Shown one piece after another: positions 1-11,039 of a stretch of DNA of 64,000 bases. Where the stretch lies: positions 1 to 64,000 of the forward strand of contig JASANC010004490.1 in the NCBI GenBank assembly GCA_030248135.1, written 5' to 3'. The notes under the pieces were generated by a model. The model did not search any database. It was not told where the DNA came from and worked only from the letters and a program-made list of their open reading frames with translations. Source of the DNA: Theristus sp. LFF4_11. Its lineage: Eukaryota > Nematoda > Chromadorea > Monhysterida > Xyalidae. Made by a program: the position numbers and the translations under genes. Position 1 is the stretch's first letter. Each line of letters opens with the position of its first letter.

Positions 1-1047
1 TCGTGCCAAGACCAAACAATGGTTTCAGGCAAACACCATACTTGGACGGGTAATCCCGCCTTGATGACCTATTATTGGACGAATGTCTATGGATGAATGC
101 CGACCCTCCGCAAAAATTGAGGAGTGGAACGGATTTTCATTCTTCATTTCTTCACTTGCATGTCCGCATGCCACACACCTAGACCCCCACCCATTTTCTT
201 TGTTTATTTTTATTTTATTTCTTTCTTTACTTTAATTTTTATTTATTTTAATTTATTTTAACACATTTCATATAAATCCCACCTAAATTTCCACCCAAAA
301 TCCCAAATTTTCATCAAGCCAGGCTTGCAAAACAGCCCGTCAGTCTTGATGGAAAAACTCACCCCCACAAAATTAAAACAACCCCACAAAAACAAAAATT
401 GAAATTCCGGGCACCTCACCTTGCCGGAATTTCCCAAAATTCCAAAGACTTGTAAAATTTTCGAATTTTACAAGTCCCAAAATTCAACGACGACGACGTC
501 GTCGCCCAAACCTAGAGACGCTGCCCTCTGTTCGGGGTGCAGGTCACAGGTGCAGCTTGCTGCACGTCTAGTGGTGCTTTCTAGCAGCCACTAGACACAA
601 ATTTCTAAAAATTTCAGCAAAAATTTATATAATAAATTTTTGCTCCACAAAATTAATCCTAGTACCTAGTTATTGTTTTATTTGTTGTTTTGTTTGTTTG
701 TCTGTTTGTTTGTTGTTTGTTTTGCTGTGTTTTCTTTTGTTGTTTGCTTGTCGTGCTGTGCTTTAACCCTAGTATTTGTTTTAACCTAGCTTAGCAATAA
801 GCTTGGTTGCACATGCACGCTCTCTGTTGCTTGTTTGTGTGTGCCATAATCCACACACAGACCTTGCTTTCAGAGCACTTTCTTTTATTCCAGGCTCACT
901 ATAAAGCGATTCAAAAATTATATGAGCCCGAAGAAGCACCGCAAACAACAACAACAACAACATGCCCAGCAACAACAACAACAAGGTGGAGCCTCCACAA
1001 GCAGGGGGAGTAAAGGAGAAAGGAGATAATAGTGGGGAAAGATAAGG
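1..1047 (+). other. Non-coding leader upstream of the giant ORF, rich in hairpins
   Basis: No convincing coding sequence is seen. The first ~110 bases are open for 20-33 codons in all three forward frames and could hold the tail of an upstream ORF, but nothing is recognisable. From 401 to 643 there is a run of inverted repeats: 401-410 with 424-433; 447-459 with 464-476; a 14-bp palindrome at 491-504; 551-556 with 559-564; 566-574 with 588-596; 617-627 with 633-643. A T/G-rich tract follows at about 670-760. A good 3' splice-like site (TTTTATTCCAG) ends near 893, so the ORF may be preceded by an intron. I read this as the internal 5' region of a retroelement whose 5' end lies outside the window. 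Confidence 0.5.
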
Positions 1048-4000
1048 ATGGATCAAACCCCAGCAGGTGATCCTAACAAACGCCAGGAAAATGAGGACGA
1101 CTCTGACGTCCGCGTGGAGGAATCCTCCATGACAGGCACAAACACCAGTATGGCGCAAGACGCCCAATCTACCAGCAGTCATCAGAGTGTAGATCACCAT
1201 GATGACGACGAACTCTATTATGAAGAAGAACAGGTGGAGCCACCAGTGGCTCCTCGTGTGATTGATATACCAGAAAACAAGGTTGTAAGCATCCAGGAAA
1301 TCTACACAGAGTTTGGATTCGGCGATCAAGGATCGACCGAACTCAAACAAGACTACCCAGAAAATATGGCAGTCCAACTCGAGGACGCCGAAGAACGGTG
1401 GAAAATGGTTGCCACCGAACTCTATCAACGACGCCCAGAATATCCGAACACGTCAACAGCGTGGCTAACACTAGGAAAGTTCAACAACTACCAGCATTTG
1501 CCGGACAAGGCAAAATTGACATCATTGGTGTCAATCAAACCTAGTAGACACATCCACTTGCTGGATAATAATATTGTGCTGCGGTTCTGGGGCAACCAGA
1601 CCGTGGTGAAAGATCTCACAGACGAGGAGATCGAACAGAGGCTCTATTGGCCACGCCAATGGACAGGACCATGGACGCCTATGCGCCTGGATCTGCAAAT
1701 TCCCAGAGAAAGCTTGTTCGCGCTTTCGCGCGTGACATCAGGATGGACAGAAGCGGATTACGCTCGTGATTACCCAGCAACAGCAGCACACCTGCTCGTA
1801 TCCCACTACCAGCCTTATGGGGTGGATACATTCACGGTATTGTACGGCTTGACAGCTCCAAGCCATAAAGCAATAGCAGCAGCCGAGCCGCCGTCGGTGA
1901 CACACCCGGCGCCGGGCTACGATGATCCAGTATGGCCGATGACACTCGGTGCGTTGACAGACTACTGTCCGCAGTCAGGTGTCGATGTTCAGGCCCTGCG
2001 ACAAGGACATGTGTCGCACGCTCCGCACCAGTCAAACCTGATCCCATATGCGGATCAGCAAGATCAAATGGTACAATGGATTTACAACGTCTACAGAAAC
2101 CAGAAACTAGGCCCGATGAGGGCCGGAAAGCAGGAATTGCAGGCCTCGCCTGAACAAGCGGGTATGACCGCCTTGCCGTTCGATCTGTCGGACGACTTGG
2201 TGGAAAATACCCATGTCGACCAAGTACCAGAACAAGTGGCACCAGCTACCACAGTGAATATCCATATGTACCTCAATGAGGTCATCAAAAGGGGAGCACC
2301 CTACAATACCAAGAACAGGAACGCACTGCCAAAACACCTTTTGGCAATGACGATATGGGACGAGTTGTGGCATGACCGCAACTCATGCTATACCAGGCGT
2401 GAGGCGCTGCGTCGACACGTTCGCCTCATTGGCCGTCCAATCGGCCAAGCAACAGAAGTAGTATGGGTGGTAGATAACACCACCACACAACTCCAGGAAT
2501 TGGTGGATTTCATTCACCAGCAGTCCAGTGTCATGAACGGACACATGGCACTGCACTACACCTATTTCGAGCCTGTCGAAGGCCACATGGAACCATTGAA
2601 CCACAACGAAGTTCCCAGGTTTTACCCCGCCTCCGTGGCTGCGGGTATGAACTACGTCCAGGGAATCAAATATCCAGTACAGTTGTTCATCTGCGCAGGT
2701 GCGTATTGCTTTGCATTCGACCTGGCGCTGATGATGGACGCAGCCATGCTGCCAGAAAACATGGAAAAACGGATAGTTCTGATGAACTTTCTCACAAACC
2801 AGAATTCGACATTCCATCACTGGGATGATCCGAGTGAGTTCCTCAAGGGACTCACCTATGCCTATTCAGCGGACCTCAAAGAGGACCCGCTGCTCAAACC
2901 AGCAGATTACAATCTGCCCAATCACCTGGACAGTCGGCCGTTGCTCTCAGCAATCGGCTATTCAAACATGAAAGGCGTGCGAGCGTATCGCCACAAACAC
3001 TGGAGAGACGCCTATGTGCCGCCGACACCGGGTACGGTGTTGGCGATGTTCACCTGCAAGATGCACGATGTCGTGCACTACAACCGGTACGGTCGAGACC
3101 GTAATGAGATATACCAGGAAGGCTCATGGCTGATCAATTCCATCACCAACCGAAAGGTTGCCATATCATGGGATACAAGGCCAGGATGGCACTACGCATT
3201 CCAGTTCAACTGGGTGGTGCTCATCTATGACGCCTTGTTCATGTCCATCGCTTGTTCGAATCAGTTCGCAACAAGCGGCACACAAATGGTGCATCCACAG
3301 CATGTCCACCCGCGGTACGACACGTACCGCGCGGCTGTCGACGTCGGTCTGGCATATGTCAACCGAGTTGACGAAGGACCAGTAGACCTTTGCAGTCTGC
3401 AGCCAATCACAGTGCAGGACCCAACATTGGGTACCATTCGTTCAAACCCAGTACTGCGACTGTCGTTCGCACAAATCTATGGTGAATACGACAAGGTCGT
3501 ACGCTTTCTGAAGCAAAACCCAGACGTGGTGCTGACAAATACAGCACCATATATTCCACATCCAGAAAGGAGTGAACCTCCGCCACCACAACCAGGACAA
3601 CCACCACCACCAGCAACGTACCACCCTGTCGATGTTTGCGATCGACAGCTCATGATGCACCAGTATGTGTTGCAGCGTGAGTGCAAACTGCGCCGCACGC
3701 TGACACTGCAGCTCGATGAGAGCCTGAAAACCATTGGTCATACGTCCTATGGCCACTTGTCAGCCATCGAAGCCCAGCTGCTGCGATTCAAATTTCGCAC
3801 GCTCCAATCAACAGTTGGCATTGCCATGACAAACGCGTCAAGCAACATGGCATACCAACTAGCAAATCTGGTACATTCGGAGCTTGGACGTAGAAACAAG
3901 CTCTGCTTCATGCGCGAACCAAAACACCAGTGCAAACCACAGTGTGAACTGGCACCGCCGGATGAGTTCAACCTACAGCCGAACCCACCAGCCAGCTACT

Positions 4001-5847
4001 TGGGCGTGCAAAACGACCCACAAACACCATGGTTCGACGCCAACTTTATTCGAGTTGGCGAACAATACAAGGATTTTCGCAAAAATTCATTGCGACAGCA
4101 ACCACAGATGATACGACACACCCTGGAACACAAGGTGGTCGAACACCAGATCGAAACTCCAGGAACTTGGGCGAAAACATTTCACATTGGTGGAATTGAA
4201 CGCCTGAATTGCATTGGAATTGTTCCAAACACAAACCCAGGAGAAAAACACAGATTCGTGGCATCGCCATGCATTGGAAACCAGCTGTTCAGCTGCACGG
4301 ACAAGGACGTGTATCCGCTGAACAAAACACCAGACGAGGTCCGAGAGGACTGGAGAAAAATTCGGCTGGAACCGCCGATCCGCATGTCCCAGGACTTGGA
4401 TGCGCTCATGGTCTTGTCAGAGCGCATCAACATCTCAACAGATGAAATTCTGGCAATTGACGTAAAGAAGTACGTCTTCACATATGAAGACATTCGAACA
4501 CTGGTACTGGCGCTGCTCGTTCGAGCAGCCATGGAGAAAATTTTCCAGAAACTCTACAAGACCTCGCCGCTTCGCGTTGAGAAGCTGGCGGGAAAAATGG
4601 TGGAGATTTGCCATCAAGTGCAACACGCACAGATGGGACAAAGCCGTAGGCGAACGGTGTACAATTTCTTCAACCCGTTCGACATTCGAATGCTAGAAAG
4701 ACGACCGGACAAAGAGTCTGTCCACCGGTCACTAAGCCCAGTACTGTGCAAATGCCTGCTTGACAAAGACGAATTTGTCAGCCAAGAAAAGCTAGAAATT
4801 GCTCGGGCGTGGTGGACAGTGGTCAACAACCACGTGAATCTGCCATTGAGCGCCGAGCTCATGAATGCAATTACCAAGAATGATGCACAGGGCAAACAGC
4901 AAATCATTGACGAGATTTGCTACCGACTGGCCTCACCAGTCGCACCAGCCAGAATGCCGCAACTGAGGTTGCAGAAAGAACGACATGACAAGCTCCATGC
5001 AGAGCCACCAAAAACAGCAACAAAACCTCCAGAGGTTATCGATATAGAACAGGAGGACGATGACGACGATGCAGTCGCCGTCATCGACAGACGCCCAAAC
5101 CTCCCACAAATACCAGGAAAAAAAAAAAAAAAAACTGCGACGGAAACCCGGTCGACTGGTGTGCAGTCAACCGAAGGTGATACCCAGAACAACAAGTCAG
5201 ACGACAAATCGGCTGACAAAACCACGGATGATAAGTCCAAAGAGGACAAAGATAAAGCACAGAAAGCAGGTCAGACTGAAAAGCCGACCGCTGCAGACAT
5301 GGAAATTCAAAGTACATCCCAGACTTCGCATGAAAACACAGCAGCAAAAGATCAAGCTGCACGTGCGGAGATCGAATCACAGTGCAAAGTCTGTGGCCAG
5401 CCAGGTCACAGCTCAGAACTATGCCCATTGATTGGCTTCAGTAAAAAGCCGATACCACAACAACAGATTGGTATAGTGCCACCCGCACTGACAGCCACAA
5501 CGCTAGCGTACGGCCAAGGAACAGCCCTAAGCGGCCAAGCGCTGGCGTTACAACTCCAGCAAATCGCCGAGCATCCGTCGACGTCGGGCGTCTACAAACA
5601 TCCGCCGCGAACGACGACGACTCCGAAGCAGCACGAACGGTTGGGCGCCGCTGCCACGCCGTCACCACGCCAGCCGCCGCGCACAACACTGCCGGGCCAG
5701 CGTGGCTTCCAGACGACACCAGCAGCGACCTACCGACCGCGCCAATACCAGTACGAGTACGACCCGAGCCAAGGACCGCCGCCGCCGCCGCCGCCGACTG
5801 GCACGTCACGTCGACGCGCCAAGCCGCCATATACAAGGCGCAAGTGA
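1048..5847 (+). CDS. 1,599-aa retroelement ORF with C-terminal CCHC zinc knuckle (Gag-like or accessory)
   Basis: A single uninterrupted ORF. The N-terminus is acidic and low in complexity. A long globular part follows (roughly residues 70-1320) that I do not recognise, broken by a Pro-rich stretch near 840-860. The C-terminal ~270 residues are a charged tail: an acidic VIDIEQEDDDDD patch, a Lys run encoded by 17 consecutive A bases, then CKVCGQPGHSSELC near residues 1447-1460, a canonical CX2CX4HX4C nucleic-acid-binding knuckle as in Gag proteins, and a Pro/Arg-rich end. No protease, reverse transcriptase, RNase H or integrase motif is visible. A polypurine tract and LTR-like start lie 1 kb downstream, so the ORF is the last one of an LTR element. 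The order (knuckle protein beside the 3' LTR, no pol after it) means either pol lies upstream of the window or this is a non-autonomous element. The intact frame argues for recent activity or selection. Confidence 0.75.
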   Translation: MDQTPAGDPNKRQENEDDSDVRVEESSMTGTNTSMAQDAQSTSSHQSVDHHDDDELYYEEEQVEPPVAPRVIDIPENKVVSIQEIYTEFGFGDQGSTELKQDYPENMAVQLEDAEERWKMVATELYQRRPEYPNTSTAWLTLGKFNNYQHLPDKAKLTSLVSIKPSRHIHLLDNNIVLRFWGNQTVVKDLTDEEIEQRLYWPRQWTGPWTPMRLDLQIPRESLFALSRVTSGWTEADYARDYPATAAHLLVSHYQPYGVDTFTVLYGLTAPSHKAIAAAEPPSVTHPAPGYDDPVWPMTLGALTDYCPQSGVDVQALRQGHVSHAPHQSNLIPYADQQDQMVQWIYNVYRNQKLGPMRAGKQELQASPEQAGMTALPFDLSDDLVENTHVDQVPEQVAPATTVNIHMYLNEVIKRGAPYNTKNRNALPKHLLAMTIWDELWHDRNSCYTRREALRRHVRLIGRPIGQATEVVWVVDNTTTQLQELVDFIHQQSSVMNGHMALHYTYFEPVEGHMEPLNHNEVPRFYPASVAAGMNYVQGIKYPVQLFICAGAYCFAFDLALMMDAAMLPENMEKRIVLMNFLTNQNSTFHHWDDPSEFLKGLTYAYSADLKEDPLLKPADYNLPNHLDSRPLLSAIGYSNMKGVRAYRHKHWRDAYVPPTPGTVLAMFTCKMHDVVHYNRYGRDRNEIYQEGSWLINSITNRKVAISWDTRPGWHYAFQFNWVVLIYDALFMSIACSNQFATSGTQMVHPQHVHPRYDTYRAAVDVGLAYVNRVDEGPVDLCSLQPITVQDPTLGTIRSNPVLRLSFAQIYGEYDKVVRFLKQNPDVVLTNTAPYIPHPERSEPPPPQPGQPPPPATYHPVDVCDRQLMMHQYVLQRECKLRRTLTLQLDESLKTIGHTSYGHLSAIEAQLLRFKFRTLQSTVGIAMTNASSNMAYQLANLVHSELGRRNKLCFMREPKHQCKPQCELAPPDEFNLQPNPPASYLGVQNDPQTPWFDANFIRVGEQYKDFRKNSLRQQPQMIRHTLEHKVVEHQIETPGTWAKTFHIGGIERLNCIGIVPNTNPGEKHRFVASPCIGNQLFSCTDKDVYPLNKTPDEVREDWRKIRLEPPIRMSQDLDALMVLSERINISTDEILAIDVKKYVFTYEDIRTLVLALLVRAAMEKIFQKLYKTSPLRVEKLAGKMVEICHQVQHAQMGQSRRRTVYNFFNPFDIRMLERRPDKESVHRSLSPVLCKCLLDKDEFVSQEKLEIARAWWTVVNNHVNLPLSAELMNAITKNDAQGKQQIIDEICYRLASPVAPARMPQLRLQKERHDKLHAEPPKTATKPPEVIDIEQEDDDDDAVAVIDRRPNLPQIPGKKKKKTATETRSTGVQSTEGDTQNNKSDDKSADKTTDDKSKEDKDKAQKAGQTEKPTAADMEIQSTSQTSHENTAAKDQAARAEIESQCKVCGQPGHSSELCPLIGFSKKPIPQQQIGIVPPALTATTLAYGQGTALSGQALALQLQQIAEHPSTSGVYKHPPRTTTTPKQHERLGAAATPSPRQPPRTTLPGQRGFQTTPAATYRPRQYQYEYDPSQGPPPPPPPTGTSRRRAKPPYTRRK

Positions 5848-6880
5848 ATGTCGAAGACGGCGACGAACAATTCCCAGCTGTTTGAACGAATAATAACTTT
5901 ATTATTCGCCGGAAGCTCGAGCGCCGACCAACGATAACATTGGCCGCCGCACATTGCTAGAAGATCGCATCGACCGAAGGCCGACTACTGAACATAACTT
6001 TGATGATTGGCCGTCGACCGCGATCGATCGCTCACACACGAACAATGGCACGAGCGTCGACACGATGGTAGAGGCGAGGACCGGATCCGACGGTGATCTA
6101 CAAAAATAACGTTAGTTCTTGTCCTTTTTCCATCGCTTGTGTCTTCGCTTTGTGCCGTTGCGAGCTTCCATCTGTTCGGACAGTAGTAGGGTCGTGCTGC
6201 TTAACATTGATACTTCTGTGCTGCCGCCTTCAGTGCTGTCTCGCCGAATCCTAGTACCATGGTTGATCGGTGGTGAGCACGGTTCCCACCGATGGACCCC
6301 AACCCTAGTGTGATTTTTTGTTTTGTTGTGTGTATCTGTATATTTTGTACACCTACACCCGTGTGATACAGTGGGGCATTCATGTTCCATTGTTGTTGTG
6401 TTTGTTGTTGTGTGTGTTGTGGTAGCCCGGTGGGTTGTTGTTGGCCTACCGTGGCTTTTGTTTTGTTATTTGTTTTGTTTTTCACACTAACCAACCATTC
6501 GATTCCAATAGTTTACCACCATTAATTTTTGATAGTTTTAAAACAATAGAAATTTACAAATTTTTATTGAAAAATGATATATGATTATTGTGTTTTATTT
6601 TCACAATTACCAGTTTTTCTTGTTTTTCACACCACCATGCATAGAACACCGTGAGAGGGCCTCACCCACGGGCCATTGTTTGTTGACCCGTGGCCCTAGT
6701 TTTTCTATGCTTTTTACCAGTCTTTTCTACTAGTTTTCGTTTTTCATTTCAGTGATTGTCGTGATGCCATGCAACACAATAGTTTTGTTTTTCAATCATA
6801 GTAATTTTTATCCACCAGTATTGTAAAACCAAGTTTTTTTTTCCACCACCATTTGGGTCTCGTGGAAGAGACCACATTTC
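5848..6880 (+). other. Retroelement region between ORF and polypurine tract
   Basis: No ORF of note. The segment becomes T-rich toward the 3' end, with several near-repeats of a TTTTGTTTTT type. It contains no pol-like coding capacity, which is the main oddity of this element. Confidence 0.5.
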
Positions 6881-7250
6881 AGGGGGGGAAAGTTGTCAGG
6901 TCCACACCTGGCACCGACTTCTTTCCTCAACTGGAATGTTAAACTATTTTGTTTATTTTGTCACACACCATTGTTATAACAGTTAAACGTCTCTTTTCTT
7001 ATTGGTTTACCATCTTTTTGTGCATTTAATGTTGTGTCCTCGCAACAGTTCTTTGTATTTCTGCATCCGACATCACAATAAACGAAGAAACCAACACCGA
7101 TTGGACTCGTATTTTATGATTAGGAGCAAAGGTACCGTGTGGTCGTCCCACATCAAAGGCGACTACACGATCCGTCCAGGACTGCGCCTGACGTAGAGGC
7201 GCCTGGGCTACCTGGGCGACAACTCACTGCCTGCGCCGATAGCGACAGGT
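6881..7250 (+). mobile_element. Polypurine tract and putative 3' LTR of the retroelement
   Basis: AGGGGGGGAAAGT at 6881-6893 is a textbook polypurine tract, immediately followed by TGTCAGG at 6894, the expected TG start of an LTR. About 175 bases in, CACAATAAACG offers a polyadenylation signal, as in LTR R regions. The 3' boundary is uncertain: a CA end near 7250 is plausible, but no second LTR is in the window to fix it. Confidence 0.55.
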
Positions 7251-7285
7251 GTAATCATTGCCGGCCTCGCTTAAATCTTCGAACC

Positions 7286-7669
7286 GTAAGTAACCTGCAA
7301 TAGTTTATTTGTTTATTGTTTCTTTTATTATTATTTCAGTAAGACTAGAAGGAGGAAACGAGTAGTGAGAGGCCATAACGCATGTGTGACGCTAACACTG
7401 CGATTCTAACAACCAGTTCTGTGAGTCATGCTAACAAGAAGTCCATGTTGAAGTGCCAGGACAGTCAGAAGCCTAGAAGTAGAAGTACCAAAAGTCCTCA
7501 CGTTGTGACCAGTGCTAGTGAGGCGACGCCGCGATCAGTGAGTGGCCTAAGCCGCACTGCATCTGGCGTGAGGCACCCCCTTGGAGTGTCTACTCTAAGG
7601 TCAAGTGCCGATAATACTAGAAATCAGGACCACTTGAAGAGTGGGCAGCCAAGGAGGGATCCACAGTAG
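7286..7669 (+). other. Intron-like segment followed by a small Ser/Arg-rich ORF
   Basis: Bases 7286-7339 look like a perfect short intron (GTAAGT ... TTATTTCAG). An ATG ORF of 95 codons follows at 7382-7669, rich in Ser, Arg and Thr. It is not recognised. It may be the start of a second retroelement leader using the same LTR, a gene fragment, or chance. It is cut off by the first repeat-family copy at about 7670. Confidence 0.2.
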
Positions 7670-8023
7670 CGCTTGCAAACGGTGCAGCGAGCACAATCGG
7701 ACGCTCTGCGAGGCTAATCGTCACCTTATCTGCATCGGAAATGGTAGGCTAAGCTTTGGGACGCTCAAAAACTTCATCGCAGATGTTGTCGAAGCCTAAA
7801 ATCAGTCGGTAAAACGGTCCAAAATCGACTGCTAAAGGTTTTACGAGGTATAATCAAAAAAAATTTTTGTTGAACTTTCGAAAAATTGTGCCAAAATTGA
7901 GGTTTTCAGAGCATATTAGAGGAAAATTTTTCGAATTTTTTTTTTTTTTAAATCGGCATTTTTGTTTTTTTTTAATCACTTTTTAAAAAAAAAAATTTCA
8001 TTTTTGTTTAACAACCCTAGGTG
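7664..8023 (+). repeat. Inverted-repeat transposon family, partial copy 1
   Basis: Shares the block running from CGCTTGCAAACGG through TCGTCACCTTATC and GTTGAACTTTCG to the terminal TTTAACAACCCTA with copies near 8.2, 13.5, 14.7 and 15.7 kb. It ends at the family terminus and lacks the opposite terminus. Confidence 0.7.
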
Positions 8024-8049
8024 TACCCCCCCCACCCCCCCTCGTCTTC

Positions 8050-8745
8050 GGTACTGGTCACCATGCCTCTTCTTGTGTTTTGACCTCCAAAACGTCACTA
8101 ATTGTCCCCAGCTAAACTGATGCTAAAGTGAAGACAAACATACCGCCTTGAAATTCGATCAATTCTTCTGATGGTGTCGCGACGACACGACGCAGCAAGC
8201 AACCAGACAACGTAGCGCTTGCAAACGGAGCAGCGAGCACAATCGGACGCTCTGCGAGGCGAATCGTCACCTTATCAGCATCGGAAATGGTAGGCCAAGC
8301 TTTGGGACGCTCAAAAACTTCATCGCAGATGTTGTCGTCGTAGCCTAAAATCAGTCGGTAAAACGGCCCAAAATCGACTGCTAAAGGTTTTACGAGGTAT
8401 AATCAAAGAAAATTTTTGTTGAACTTTCGAAAAATTGTGCCAAAATTGAGGTTTTCAGAGCATATTAGAGGAAAATTTTTCAAATTTTTTTTTTAAATCG
8501 GCATTTTTGTTTTTTTTAATCACTTTTTTTTAAATTTTCATTTTTGTTTAACAACTCTATGGGGGGGGTTGTCGATGTCAAACAAAAATCGAAATTATCG
8601 AAAGTGATTAAAATTTAAAAAACAAAAATGCCGATTTTTTTTTAATTTGAAAATTTTTTCTCTAATATGCTCTGAAAAATTTTGGCATAATTTTTCGAAA
8701 GTTCAACAAAAATTTTCTTTGATATAGTTGATGATGGGCGATTAT
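8050..8745. repeat. Inverted-repeat transposon family, copy 2 with an opposed arm
   Basis: A forward copy (about 8050-8560) is followed at once by the reverse complement of its AT-rich terminal part (about 8567-8745). The two arms can therefore fold on each other. The forward copy carries the same exon-like block as the other copies. Confidence 0.65.
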
Positions 8746-8789
8746 CGTAATTATCTAGCTGTAATTGTGTGTAATTAATTATCCGTGAT

Positions 8790-10110
8790 CAGTACCGAAG
8801 ACGAGGGGGGTGGGGGGGGGGGTACACGTACACCCCCCCAGAGCACCCGAGACTAGGGTTAGGGGAAAAAAAAATCCGGATTTTTTTTTTAAATTTAAAA
8901 AAAAAAATTTTTTTTTTTAAATTTTTTTTATAAGTTAGGTTCGTTCGAAGCGTCTCGTCGAGCTGAGTTCATCTAGACTATTTTCAGAACGATCCGGGAA
9001 ACTATAAGAGCGAAAATCGTGTTTTATTGAAATTATGTCCATTTCATAGAGGGAAAGTTGCATTTTCAACAGTAAAACAGGGCAATTTTTCACGTGTACT
9101 TGAATATTGAACCGATCTTAGTGGTTCCTCTTTAGAAAATTACCAAAATTTGACTGTGTTCAAAAATTCCTGTTTGCTGTAGCTAAGTCGGCAACCCCTG
9201 TCGACCCGGTCGCCCCCCCCCCAAGACACTTACTTTCAGGTTCAACCAGCTATGCTATCTGCCACATGGCGAGAGCCCACTCTTCAAATCATCGTATCGA
9301 AAACACGTACCATGATTTCGCGATCACGTTGCGGGCAACTGACAGACGCAAGTTTAACACGTTAGTTCAGCTCAGCACGCAAGTTTTAACATGTGGCCAT
9401 GTTATCGGGTATCTGAAAAACGGTCGTGTGATGTGGTATTAACCAACATCTCCGCTCAAATTGTTTAACAATATATCGCACAACTCCATTGTAGACCTAT
9501 AACATACGCCAATCAACAAGATATCATGTTCATCTCATGGCCTACCGACTGAAAAACATGTTCTAAGTTGCAAGAAAACGATTTCTGAAACGATATTTCA
9601 ATTCAGTTAAGTCATTTCAACGCTAAAAATTGACTCTAGAAGTCATCCAAATCGAAAAACATGGAGTACGTCGGTCAAAATGACCAAATAATGACATTTA
9701 CCTAAGCACACAAAGAAGTTGGGAAGAAAATTTGGTTTGAACTTTCAAAAAATTATGCCATAAATCGAATTTTCAGAGCAAAGTAGAAGAAAAAATTTTC
9801 AAATTTTTTTTTTAAGTTTGAAAAAAAAAATCCAAATTTTTTAAAAAAAAACGAAAAAAAAATAAAAAAATTTTTTTTTTTTCAAAGCCTCTAACCCTAC
9901 CCGAGACCTCCGCGTGGGGGGGTGGGGGGGCGTACGAAGACGAGGGGGGTGGGGGGGGGGGTACACCCCCCAGAGCACCCGAGACCTCCGCGTGGGGGGG
10001 GGGGGGGGGGGGGTCACGCGACACCCACCCCCCAAAACCTGACACTGGACCATCCACACCCCCCCTTCAAATTTGCCTAGACCCCCCCCACCCCCCCCCC
10101 TAGATGGACC
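8790..10110. repeat. Tract of long G and C runs and AT-rich spacers
   Basis: Two related blocks (about 8795-8850 and 9935-9980), each beginning CGAAGACGAGGGGGG and running through a long G tract into ACCCCCC, match an inverted block at 8018-8060. Runs of 9-20 G occur around 9915-10015 and of C around 10060-10100. Between them (8930-9710) is unique-looking sequence without a supported gene. A divergent relative of the family core (TTTGAACTTTC, TTTTCAGAGCA) lies at 9715-9800. Confidence 0.55.
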
Positions 10111-10336
10111 TAAGTAACAGTGACACCCCCCAAAAATTTTCTCGGACCACCCAAAAATCATGAATTTTTGCTCAAAAATCATGACTTTTTGTCTTTAAAG
10201 TCTATAATATAAGCTAAATATTGAATAATAACTTGACATTCTTCATTGTAACTTCAAAGATTTTGCAGCAAAATTTAGCGTTTTTCCTTCAAAATTTAAG
10301 CGAAAAAATCTCATGGGTAGGGCGTGGGGTGGGGGT

Positions 10337-11032
10337 GTGCACTAGAGATGTCAAAAAAAATTCCTATTTTTTTCTTTAAAAAAAAATTTTTTAATTTTTT
10401 TAAATCAAAGTTGTTCAGAATTTTTTCGGGAGTCCGAATATCACCATCTGAGGAGCCACCGACTTACCATAAGACCCCCACTCATATGGGAGGAAGGTGA
10501 AAATTTCAGACTTGGTTTCGGCGACCCCATTTTCCCACCGACGACATCACGTCTCGTGTTTTGCCTCTCAATTCACCTCAAATAACACGGAAACTAGTTC
10601 AGCAACAAACCGGTGTGATCATGCTGACGACACGAGGCGATGCAATTTTGACCTTTCGAGATCCTGAAAAACGATGCATAAATGTGAGTTCTCTGCTTCT
10701 ATCTCACCTTAGCGGCATCGGAATTTGTTGAACTAGCCTTTGCGACGCTCAAGTACTTCAATGCGCGAATCGATCATCACTCACCAATGCTGAAAACAGT
10801 CGATAAATCGATCCAGAATACCACCTGCAGCGTTGAAGACTAAGTGACAAAGTAAAGTCAAAGAAAATTTTTGTTGAACTTTCAAAAAATTATGCCAAAA
10901 ACGGCATTTTCAGGGCACATTAAAGAAAAAATTTCAAAAATTTTTAATAAAAAAATTAAAAAAAAGCTCTTTTTTTTACTTTAAAAAAATAATAAAAATT
11001 TTTTTGACCGTTACATCTCTAGTGTGCATTCG
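10337..11032. mobile_element. Inverted-repeat element, divergent relative of the 14.7-kb family
   Basis: The ends are inverted copies: TGCACTAGAGATGT on the left and ACATCTCTAGTGTGCA on the right. Internally it shares TTTTTGTTGAACTTTC and, on the reverse strand, the exon-like block bounded by TTTTCAG and AAGGTGAG with the other family. It lacks coding capacity. Confidence 0.6.
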
Positions 11033-11039
11033 ATCTCGT

